Source of the DNA: Robiginitomaculum sp.
GTDB taxonomy: Bacteria > Pseudomonadota > Alphaproteobacteria > Caulobacterales > Maricaulaceae
Assembly: GCA_027071965.1 (NCBI GenBank)
Contig: JALSYJ010000331.1
Span: forward strand, 1-6,828
Reading direction: 5' to 3'
DNA length: 6,828 nucleotides
The notes under the pieces: model-generated
Seen by the model: only the letters and a program-made list of their open reading frames with translations
Told to the model about the DNA's origin: nothing
The model's database searches: none
Part shown: one piece after another, positions 1 through 4,433 of the stretch
Layout of the letters: the number at the start of each line of letters is the position of its first letter
Position numbering within the stretch: position 1 is the stretch's first letter
Position numbers and translations under genes: made by a program

Positions 1-13
1 GAGCTACGGGCCC
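1..13 (-). tRNA. 5' end of a tRNA gene, cut by the window edge
   Basis: Read on the minus strand from 13 to 1, the bases are GGGCCCG-T-A-GCTC. This fits the start of a bacterial tRNA exactly: a 7-nt acceptor strand, T8, A9, then the 5' strand of the D stem. Only 13 nt are inside the window, so the anticodon and amino acid cannot be read, and pairing of the acceptor stem cannot be tested. A TTGACC-type -35 element sits at a suitable distance upstream on the same strand. The match is short but follows tRNA spacing precisely. The alternative reading, a C-terminal coding scrap on the plus strand, is weaker. Confidence 0.6.
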
Positions 14-29
14 TTACCAAAGTGCGCGG

Positions 30-57
30 AACCTAACAGGGACAGCGCGATGGTCAA
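30..57 (-). promoter_or_regulatory. Candidate promoter of the left-edge tRNA
   Basis: On the minus strand TTGACC (57-52) matches the sigma70 -35 hexamer at five of six positions. A 16-nt spacer leads to TAGGTT (35-30), a poor -10 match. The predicted start near base 23 would leave a leader of about 10 nt before the tRNA 5' end, a normal length for tRNA genes. The strong -35 and the position support the call; the -10 is weak. Confidence 0.35.
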
Positions 58-85
58 CGGTCAGGATGCACTTTTGTTTGATTTT

Positions 86-91
86 TATAAT
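86..91 (+). promoter_or_regulatory. Candidate -10 box upstream of the first lipoprotein gene
   Basis: A perfect TATAAT lies in an AT-rich stretch about 73 bp before the lipoprotein start, with a second -10-like TATACA at 95-100. I see no good -35 hexamer 16-18 bp upstream of either. It could be a weak or activator-dependent sigma70 promoter, or simply AT-rich sequence between divergent genes. Confidence 0.3.
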
Positions 92-163
92 TTGTATACA
101 GTAAATTGCTTCAAATTGAAAAAACAATCGGCAAACCGGAGTTATGGTGCTAGTATTTTGCTC

Positions 164-853
164 ATGAAAACACCTTATTTTATAGCTTTCCTGTCATTTA
201 CCTTAATGGCATGCACCACAAACGATCAGCGGGCAGACGTCCGATTCGGCACTCCTACCCAAGTGTCACCATCACTTAAGCCTGAAAGAACACCTCAAAA
301 ACGGTATACACCTGCGTCTGATGATTCGACCATTCAAAAGACCAAGGATGCAGGCGCATCCCTTGCGACAGCCGCTACTGCACCTTTGGATGACCTTAAT
401 CTGCGACGGCCCATTCCACCCAGGGCACTTGAGGATCTGGGCTATATTTATCAGGCGCGACCCAGACCAAGCTGTGCCGCCATTCAGCGCGAGCTTTACG
501 TCTTGCAACAGGCTTTGCAGGAGCCAGACGCCGATGATGAGGCAATTGAGCTTTCCAAACGCCAGAAACGCGCAAAACAGGCGTCCAAAACCACTTTGGA
601 AGTGGTGCGCTCAACCACTTCCAGCCTGATCCCGTTTAGTGGTGTTGTCAGGGCGGCCAGCGGCGCTAATTCGGCCAAAAGGCACTATGACAAAAGATTT
701 GATGAAGGACGCAGACGCCGGGCCTTCCTAAAGGGATATGCCCTTGGGATTGGCTGTCGCCCACCAGCCTCGCCAAAAGTATTATACGGCCCAAAGCCCA
801 AGCCAGACCCCGAATATAACACCCCTGCCCGTGTTAAGACCGGGCGTCATTAG
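164..853 (+). CDS. Uncharacterised lipoprotein with conserved IPFxGVVR-type motif
   Basis: This is a predicted 229-residue lipoprotein. Residues 1-17 form a short lipoprotein signal (one Lys, hydrophobic core, lipobox L14-M15-A16-C17), followed by T-T-N, so outer-membrane sorting is likely. Residues 20-100 are Pro/Thr/Ser/Asp-rich and look disordered. The probable folded part begins near C104 (PSCAAIQREL) and includes an acidic PDADDEAIEL segment (121-130), a Lys/Arg-rich helix (132-142), the motif SLIPFSGVVRAASGA (154-168), and RRRRAFLKGYALGIGC ending at C198. C104 and C198 could form a disulfide. The IPFxG...RRAFLKG...GC pattern recalls conserved alphaproteobacterial lipoproteins of unknown function; that resemblance is from memory. 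The tail (200-229) is basic and Pro-rich. The reading frame stays open upstream to base 50, but the lipoprotein signal only makes sense with the ATG at 164. No strong ribosome-binding site precedes it, and a 7-codon ORF ends across this start codon. Function is unknown. Confidence 0.85.
   Translation: MKTPYFIAFLSFTLMACTTNDQRADVRFGTPTQVSPSLKPERTPQKRYTPASDDSTIQKTKDAGASLATAATAPLDDLNLRRPIPPRALEDLGYIYQARPRPSCAAIQRELYVLQQALQEPDADDEAIELSKRQKRAKQASKTTLEVVRSTTSSLIPFSGVVRAASGANSAKRHYDKRFDEGRRRRAFLKGYALGIGCRPPASPKVLYGPKPKPDPEYNTPARVKTGRH
827..845 (+). other. Small GC-rich hairpin at the end of the lipoprotein gene
   Basis: GCCCG (827-831) and CGGGC (841-845) form a 5-bp stem with a 9-nt loop just before the stop codon. 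No T-run follows, so it is not a canonical intrinsic terminator. It might slow RNA decay or be chance. No better terminator is visible before the glycosyltransferase gene at 965, so read-through is possible. Confidence 0.25.
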
Positions 854-892
854 AACAAACAACAGCACGCTTTCAACTTTGATGTTTGATGA

Positions 893-920
893 TTGCACTG
901 CATGGCAAATTGCTGATAGT
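893..920 (+). promoter_or_regulatory. Weak candidate promoter for the glycosyltransferase pair
   Basis: TTGCAC (893-898), a 16-nt spacer and GATAGT (915-920) give a modest sigma70-like match, about 45 bp before the first glycosyltransferase start. The 111-bp gap after the lipoprotein leaves room for a separate promoter, but neither hexamer is strong. Confidence 0.2.
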
Positions 921-964
921 ACACCTGCATTGCAAACATCCGCCACGGAATTACGAGACAATAA

Positions 965-1696
965 ATGCAGACCATATTATGTATGAAGTGGGGAACCCGC
1001 TACGGGCCGGAATTCGTCAATCGCCTGTATTCCAGTATTTGCCGCAATACAAAACGCAAAACCCGGCTGGTTTGCTTTACTGATGATGCCAGCGGCATTG
1101 TGGATCAGGTTCAAATCGAGCAAATCCCGCAAATCAACCTGCCTGCACATCTTGTCAATCTGCCATGGCGCAAATTGGTCATGTGGAAATATCCGCTTGG
1201 TAAATTGGAAGGAGACGCCCTGTTTCTTGATCTGGATCTGGTAATCACAGGCAATCTTGATGAAATGTTTGATTTTGAGCCGGGCAGGTTTTGCGTAATT
1301 GAGAACTGGACACAAATGGGCCAAGGCATTGGCAACACTTCTGCATTTAAGTTCCCAATCGGCAAATACAAACATATTTTTGATCGTTTTCAGGCTGATC
1401 CTGATCGGTTTTTGCAACAATACAATATTGAACAGGTTTATATCTCCAAAGAAATCGAGGACATGGTATTCTGGCCGCAAAGCTGGTGCGTCAGCTTCAA
1501 ACATTCCTTAAAACCACGATGGCCACTGAACTTCTTTCAAACCACCCCCCTGCCGCCAACAACCAAGATTGTTGCCTTTACCGGCAAGCCAGACCCTGAT
1601 GATGCCCTGATTGGCAAATGGCCTGAAAAGCGCTGGTACAAAAAGATTTATAAATATGTCCGCCCGGTACCATGGATTGCCGAGCACTGGCGATGA
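965..1696 (+). CDS. Glycosyltransferase-like protein with DLD motif
   Basis: This 243-residue soluble protein has no signal peptide or membrane segment, so it probably acts in the cytoplasm or at the inner face of the membrane. It looks like a GT-A-fold nucleotide-sugar glycosyltransferase. The opening strand is followed by CFTDDASGI (37-45), the segment LPWRKLVMWKY (66-76) precedes the core, and ALFLDLDLVITGNLDE (85-100) carries a DxD motif (D89-L90-D91) of the sort that binds the metal and sugar-nucleotide diphosphate. A later segment GNTSAFKFPIG (123-133) and the C-terminal PVPWIAEHWR (234-243) match, from memory, conserved parts of an alphaproteobacterial family usually named only 'glycosyltransferase' or 'hypothetical'. 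The ATG at 965 follows a weak purine-rich stretch. Its stop overlaps the next start by ATGA, so the two are translationally coupled. Donor, acceptor and glycan are not identifiable. Confidence 0.82.
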   Translation: MQTILCMKWGTRYGPEFVNRLYSSICRNTKRKTRLVCFTDDASGIVDQVQIEQIPQINLPAHLVNLPWRKLVMWKYPLGKLEGDALFLDLDLVITGNLDEMFDFEPGRFCVIENWTQMGQGIGNTSAFKFPIGKYKHIFDRFQADPDRFLQQYNIEQVYISKEIEDMVFWPQSWCVSFKHSLKPRWPLNFFQTTPLPPTTKIVAFTGKPDPDDALIGKWPEKRWYKKIYKYVRPVPWIAEHWR

Positions 1697-2496
1697 GCAC
1701 GATTGGGCTGGGAATTTTAAGCTGGCGCGGCGCAACATCCTTGCGCAACGCCCTGCAAAGCTATGAAAATGAAGGTTTCTTTTCGCTGTTTGATCAAAGC
1801 CTGGTGTTTTTGCCAGATCCCGATCCTCCGGTACTGGCCGTAGCCAACAATTTTGCCATTACCATTGAGCAGTCTGCCAAAAATGCCGGTATTATGGACG
1901 GAATGGAACAAATAGCCAAACGTCTTGATACAGACTATATTCTGTTAACTGAAAATGACTGCCCGTTGATCGAGCCATATTCAGAAGCAAAAAGACAATT
2001 GCAAAAAGCCTTGAGCCTGCTGCAGTCAGGACAAGCCAGGCTAGCCCGAATGCGCCATGTAAAACAACCAGGGGAGCCATTCAGCGCCCCGGACAAATAC
2101 AATCGTTATTTTCCAAAAACAGATACAATAAGCTCAAAATTAAGACGGTTCTTTCGTCCACGAAAGGCAAAAAAATTATGTGGCACCGCCATTTACACCG
2201 AAGCTGACCCTGAGAGGAAATTCCCTGATTATATTAAAGGTGCCGGTGATGGCTTTTATCTGGTGGATGCACAGGTAATGCCATGGAGCAATCAATCGGT
2301 TTTGATTGATCGCAAGTTTTTTCTGGACACCATTATCCCTTACGCAAAAAGCGTACCCTTCACCCGGGGAGCCAACGGCTTTCGCGCCCTTGAAATTGAG
2401 TTAAACCGCTCACGGTTCTGGACAAAATCCGGCTGGAAAATAGCTTGTGGGCCGGGCCTGCTTAGCCATCAGCGCCTCGAAGATCGCGGCTATTGA
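1693..2496 (+). CDS. GT2-like glycosyltransferase family protein, coupled partner
   Basis: This 267-residue protein has no signal peptide or membrane segment. The start is placed at the ATG overlapping the upstream stop; an in-frame ATG at 1672 would add seven residues but lies inside the upstream gene. The N-terminus GLGILSWRGATSLRNALQSY (5-24) resembles the first strand and helix of family-2-type glycosyltransferases. DYILLTENDCPLIEP (81-95) has an acidic END triad (E87-N88-D89) where GT-A enzymes carry their metal-binding DxD-like motif. A Lys/Arg-rich stretch (149-161) could contact a membrane or an anionic glycan. SHQRLEDRG (258-266) near the end contains His and acidic residues of a kind seen at the end of GT-A active sites. 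The overlap with the preceding gene argues that the two proteins work on one pathway, perhaps successive sugars of a surface glycan. Sugar specificity cannot be read, and it may be a catalytically divergent member. Confidence 0.72.
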   Translation: MSTIGLGILSWRGATSLRNALQSYENEGFFSLFDQSLVFLPDPDPPVLAVANNFAITIEQSAKNAGIMDGMEQIAKRLDTDYILLTENDCPLIEPYSEAKRQLQKALSLLQSGQARLARMRHVKQPGEPFSAPDKYNRYFPKTDTISSKLRRFFRPRKAKKLCGTAIYTEADPERKFPDYIKGAGDGFYLVDAQVMPWSNQSVLIDRKFFLDTIIPYAKSVPFTRGANGFRALEIELNRSRFWTKSGWKIACGPGLLSHQRLEDRGY

Positions 2497-2545
2497 TCGC
2501 TCCATTTACCAGATTGTTGATGTTGGATTTATCTGAGGGTTTGCG

Positions 2546-2560
2546 CGAGTGAGACGCTCG
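2546..2560 (+). other. Hairpin shortly after the glycosyltransferase pair
   Basis: CGAGTG (2546-2551) pairs with CGCTCG (2555-2560), including one G-T wobble, around a 3-nt loop. GC at 2543-2544 and 2563-2564 may extend it past a small internal loop. It lies 50 nt after the stop codon and lacks a following T-run. It could protect the 3' end of the mRNA or be part of a factor-dependent terminator. Confidence 0.35.
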
Positions 2561-2640
2561 ATGCCGGACGGGAGGTTTTACCTGCGTTAGAAACGTTCAT
2601 TCAAATGTAGAAACAAATTGAGACAGGGCAATTGAACCAT

Positions 2641-2682
2641 GTGGCGCAGGTTTAAACCCCGCCCAGCGAAGGGTATGCGCCA
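2641..2682 (+). repeat. Stem-loop with inverted repeat TGGCGCA/TGCGCCA
   Basis: TGGCGCA (2642-2648) and TGCGCCA (2676-2682) are perfect inverted copies. Inside them ACCC (2656-2659) can pair with GGGT (2671-2674), giving an 11-bp bulged stem-loop. The left arm has another partner: GTGGCGCA (2641-2648) is perfectly complementary to TGCGCCAC at 2732-2739. The two folds exclude each other. No T-run follows either, so neither is a simple terminator. Confidence 0.5.
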
Positions 2683-2691
2683 AGGTCATTC

Positions 2692-2824
2692 TAGGGTCAG
2701 TGTGAATTTTGGCTGTCCCTTGGCTGATACTTGCGCCACCCTGCAATCATACCCAAACAGCACTTTGTGGTAATAAAATAACCCTTAAATGACCCTAAGA
2801 AGCACTGGCTGACCCTTGAGGGTC
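2692..2824 (+). repeat. AGGGTCA/TGACCCT repeat cluster
   Basis: One AGGGTCA unit (within TAGGGTCAG, 2692-2700) is complementary to two downstream units: TGACCCTA (2790-2797) and CTGACCCT (2809-2816), 8 bp each. The last unit also forms a local hairpin with GGGTC (2820-2824; 5 bp, TTGA loop). Related ACCCTTAA occurs at 2782-2789 and its inverse TTAAGGGT at 2944-2951. The spacing is irregular and the copies are short, so this is not a CRISPR. It may be a structured RNA, protein-binding sites or a decayed repetitive element. Confidence 0.45.
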
Positions 2825-2861
2825 GGGGATAAGTGTAAAAGCTGCCCGCACTTGCCAGAAC

Positions 2862-2870
2862 TGTTATAAT
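2862..2870 (+). promoter_or_regulatory. Extended -10 promoter inside the intergenic region
   Basis: TGTTATAAT is a perfect extended -10 element (TGn followed by TATAAT). The best -35 at a 17-nt distance (CTGCCC, 2842-2847) is only half matched, which is typical of extended -10 promoters. The predicted start is about 2876-2877. No protein gene on the plus strand follows for more than 3 kb, so any transcript should be a non-coding RNA. Confidence 0.45.
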
Positions 2871-2876
2871 ACGGGG

Positions 2877-3054
2877 GTTGGGGTACCTTACACCCAAACA
2901 GAAGTTCTTTGACAGGTAAATATTTTTCTCAAACCCAATAATATTAAGGGTTTTGCGCGCTTGCCCCGCACAAGCAATCCTGACAAGCAGTCGTACAAAT
3001 CGCCTTTGCATCTGCCTGTTATCCCGTGGGAAAATGAGGATAAGGTTTTTTTTT
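2877..3054 (+). ncRNA. Candidate small RNA (about 178 nt)
   Basis: The boundaries are the predicted start of the extended -10 promoter and the end of the T-run. Possible internal structure: a 5' hairpin TTGGG/CCCAA (2878-2882 with 2893-2897, extended by GT/AC with one bulged A), a middle hairpin GCTTG/CAAGC (2959-2963 with 2971-2975, 7-nt loop), and the 3' terminator stem TTATCC/GGATAA. I do not recognise it as 6S RNA or any other named RNA. It is predicted only from promoter, terminator and short stems; no expression or conservation evidence is available. Confidence 0.3.
3019..3054 (+). terminator. Intrinsic terminator-like stem followed by nine Ts
   Basis: TTATCC (3019-3024) pairs with GGATAA (3038-3043) around a 13-nt loop. 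CC (3015-3016) and GG (3044-3045) may extend the stem past a 2-nt bulge, and a run of nine Ts (3046-3054) follows at once. The T-run is strong, the stem rather AT-rich and the loop long. It would end plus-strand transcripts before they enter the convergent methyltransferase gene. A longer inverted repeat, GCCTGTT (3014-3020) with AACAGGC (3059-3065), encloses it. Confidence 0.5.
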
Positions 3055-3095
3055 GAAAAACAGGCCGGGTGGATTTTGCTGATTTAAGGCTTAGG

Positions 3096-3707
3096 CTATA
3101 GCTTTTGCAAAATTACCAGAGAATCCACCTGATCAATTTGAGCAAATAGACCAGAACTCAGCGCCAATTGGCAGACCTCAAAGGGCGGTCTGCCGCCGTC
3201 TTTAGGGTCGGGAAATACATCATGTATTGCCAAAAACCCGCCCTTTGCAACATGCCCGGCCCATGCGCGATAATCGGCCAAAGCTGCTTTCATTGTATGC
3301 CCGCCATCAAGAAATAAAAAACCCAGCGCTGTATTCCATAGAAGCCCGATCTTTTCAGAACGACCAACGATTGCCACTATGTTTTCCTCCAGACCTGCCA
3401 TACGAATATTGCGCCGAAAATGCGGCAATGTATCAATGGCCCCTGCCTGCTCATCCCATACCTCCTCGTCAAACCACTGCCAATCAGGCTGGTTTTCCTC
3501 TGATCCACGGTGATGATCCAGACAAAATAACATCCGTCCCTGACCAGCGGCAGCACGAGCCATGTAAATTGCTGACTTTCCGCACCAGCTACCGATCTCC
3601 AAGGCCTCGCCAATATCCAGGCCCTTGAGGACATACCTGGCCAGCATGATACCTTCATCATCAGATAAAAAACCCTTTACCTGATCCATACAAAACGAAG
3701 CTGTCAT
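3096..3707 (-). CDS. Class I SAM-dependent methyltransferase
   Basis: This 203-residue cytoplasmic protein has a Rossmann-type methyltransferase fold resembling the Methyltransf_24 group. Motif I, ALEIGSWCGKSAIYMA (35-50), is the glycine-rich SAM-binding loop. FCLDHHRGSEENQ (61-73) supplies the acidic residue (D64) expected at the end of strand 2. FLFLDGGHTMKAALADY (130-146) is the strand-4 region with D134 and H137, and GGFLAIHDVFPDP (156-168) follows with H162-D163. The DHHRG and IHDVFPDPxDGG signatures are, from memory, typical of a compact bacterial family of unknown substrate. Length is normal for a single domain with no added substrate domain. The ATG overlaps the stop of the upstream lipoprotein gene by ATGA, so translation is probably coupled; an in-frame ATG six codons later is a less likely start. 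No clear intrinsic terminator is seen after its stop on this strand. The substrate cannot be inferred. Confidence 0.87.
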   Translation of the reverse strand: MTASFCMDQVKGFLSDDEGIMLARYVLKGLDIGEALEIGSWCGKSAIYMARAAAGQGRMLFCLDHHRGSEENQPDWQWFDEEVWDEQAGAIDTLPHFRRNIRMAGLEENIVAIVGRSEKIGLLWNTALGFLFLDGGHTMKAALADYRAWAGHVAKGGFLAIHDVFPDPKDGGRPPFEVCQLALSSGLFAQIDQVDSLVILQKL

Positions 3708-4321
3708 CCGGTTACAGCATTTTGGCGGGCCGTATTTAGAAGATTGGCCTGATGGGTTAATACCTCAATATTGGCATCCAGCTCCTGCAGGCTCTGATAT
3801 AGTTCCGGATAGCCATCACCAGAGCGCTTTGCTGCCATTGCAAACAACTTGCGAGCCTTTCTCGTGGTCAAAACGGCCTGTTCAAGAGATAACATCTGCA
3901 TTCGCACAGCAGACCCTGAACCGCTATCCACATGGGACTTGTCTACACTATTGGTCAGGTTGCGCACCTCGGCTGTAGCCAGAAGTATTTCATTTAACAT
4001 GGCTTGTTGTACTGTTTGCTCAAGGCCACGGTCTTCCAGTGAGCTCAAATAAATATCCACAGGATCCATATCCGTGTTCTTTGGTTTTGAGCCAAAACCC
4101 TTGGTCAGCAAATGGGCAAAGTGATTGATGTTTCGTGCAGGATCCAGCTTCACAGCCCAGCCACGAGCAGTAAAACGCTCAACCAAAGCATCAGACAGGC
4201 GCTTGATTGGCAGGCTTTCTTGCTGTTCTTGCTGGGTGATTTCAGTACGGTTGGAAATGGTAGTACAGGCACCAAGCACAAACGGCACCAGTAATAGCAA
4301 TACTACAAAAAACAAACGCAT
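3704..4321 (-). CDS. Uncharacterised lipoprotein coupled to the methyltransferase
   Basis: This is a predicted 205-residue lipoprotein. Residues 1-19 are a signal peptide with R2, a long Leu/Val core and lipobox L16-G17-A18-C19. The residue after the Cys is Thr, so retention in the inner membrane is not expected and outer-membrane attachment is likely. The mature part is mostly predicted helix: a Glu/Gln-rich stretch near 29-35, a middle segment with HFAHLLTKGFG (67-77), and C-terminal helices with heptad-like hydrophobic spacing (about 140-198) that could form a coiled-coil bundle. A Ser/Gly-rich patch (about 132-137) may be a hinge. AGGA (4332-4329) lies 7 nt before the ATG, a good ribosome-binding site. 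A candidate promoter lies upstream at 4385-4413. The stop overlaps the methyltransferase start. I do not recognise the family and assign no function. Confidence 0.83.
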   Translation of the reverse strand: MRLFFVVLLLLVPFVLGACTTISNRTEITQQEQQESLPIKRLSDALVERFTARGWAVKLDPARNINHFAHLLTKGFGSKPKNTDMDPVDIYLSSLEDRGLEQTVQQAMLNEILLATAEVRNLTNSVDKSHVDSGSGSAVRMQMLSLEQAVLTTRKARKLFAMAAKRSGDGYPELYQSLQELDANIEVLTHQANLLNTARQNAVTG

Positions 4322-4384
4322 CTTGTTATCCTACCCCAGAGGACGGGCAGTTTACTGGAAGCATGATCAATTGGCCAGTGACAA

Positions 4385-4413
4385 ATTACAGCAATATTTA
4401 ACAGAACACTCAA
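4385..4413 (-). promoter_or_regulatory. Candidate promoter of the lipoprotein-methyltransferase unit
   Basis: On the minus strand TTGAGT (4413-4408), a 17-nt spacer and TGTAAT (4390-4385) match the sigma70 hexamers at four and five of six positions with ideal spacing. The predicted start near 4378 gives a leader of about 57 nt. An inverted repeat ACTGG/CCAGT (4354-4358 and 4375-4379) would fall in this leader. This suggests the two-gene unit can be expressed apart from the transporter. Confidence 0.4.
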
Positions 4414-4433
4414 AATACCACTTACGGACAAAA

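Larger units (their letters stand above)
2497..3095. other. About 600-bp non-coding region rich in inverted repeats
   Basis: No convincing gene lies here on either strand. The longest open frames (a 104-codon minus-strand frame at 2697-3011 and a 44-codon plus-strand frame at 2639-2773) lack family features and good ribosome-binding sites. I looked for tRNA, SRP RNA, tmRNA and RNase P landmarks and found none. What is present: several stem-loops, two sets of short sequences able to pair alternatively, a GGTTTAAACC palindrome (2649-2658), an extended -10 promoter at 2862-2870 and a terminator-like stem plus T-run at 3019-3054. It lies between a plus-strand and a minus-strand operon that converge, so part of it is 3' untranslated sequence of both. 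Confidence 0.7.

Noticed and set aside
1..36. Plus-strand frame reading ELRALTKVRGT then a stop, a possible C-terminal end of an upstream gene
   Set aside because: Only 11 residues with no family signature, and the same bases on the other strand fit a tRNA 5' end with exact spacing.
50..163. N-terminal extension of the first lipoprotein from an upstream ATG at 50
   Set aside because: It would put 38 residues, including hydrophilic ones, before a textbook lipoprotein signal, and it runs through the AT-rich promoter-like region.
977..1504. 175-codon minus-strand open frame
   Set aside because: It lies fully antisense to the glycosyltransferase gene, whose product shows clear motifs; the antisense product shows none.
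2639..2773. 44-codon basic ORF on the plus strand (starts MWRRFKPRPAKG)
   Set aside because: The ribosome-binding site is poor, the start lies in the inverted repeat, and no family is recognised. It could only be rescued by conservation data.
2909..2944. Promoter with TTGACA (2909-2914) and an AATAAT/TAATAT -10-like sequence
   Set aside because: The spacer is about 22 nt, too long for sigma70, and there is no -10-like hexamer at 16-18 nt.
2692..2951. Repeated ACCCT/AGGGT units as a CRISPR-like or tandem array
   Set aside because: The copies are 6-8 bp, in mixed orientation and irregularly spaced, with no constant repeat or spacer length.
2697..3011. 104-codon minus-strand open frame
   Set aside because: Unusual composition, no motif, no ribosome-binding site evident, and it covers the structured non-coding region.
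3227..3628. 133-codon plus-strand open frame
   Set aside because: Antisense to the methyltransferase, which has all the expected SAM-binding motifs.
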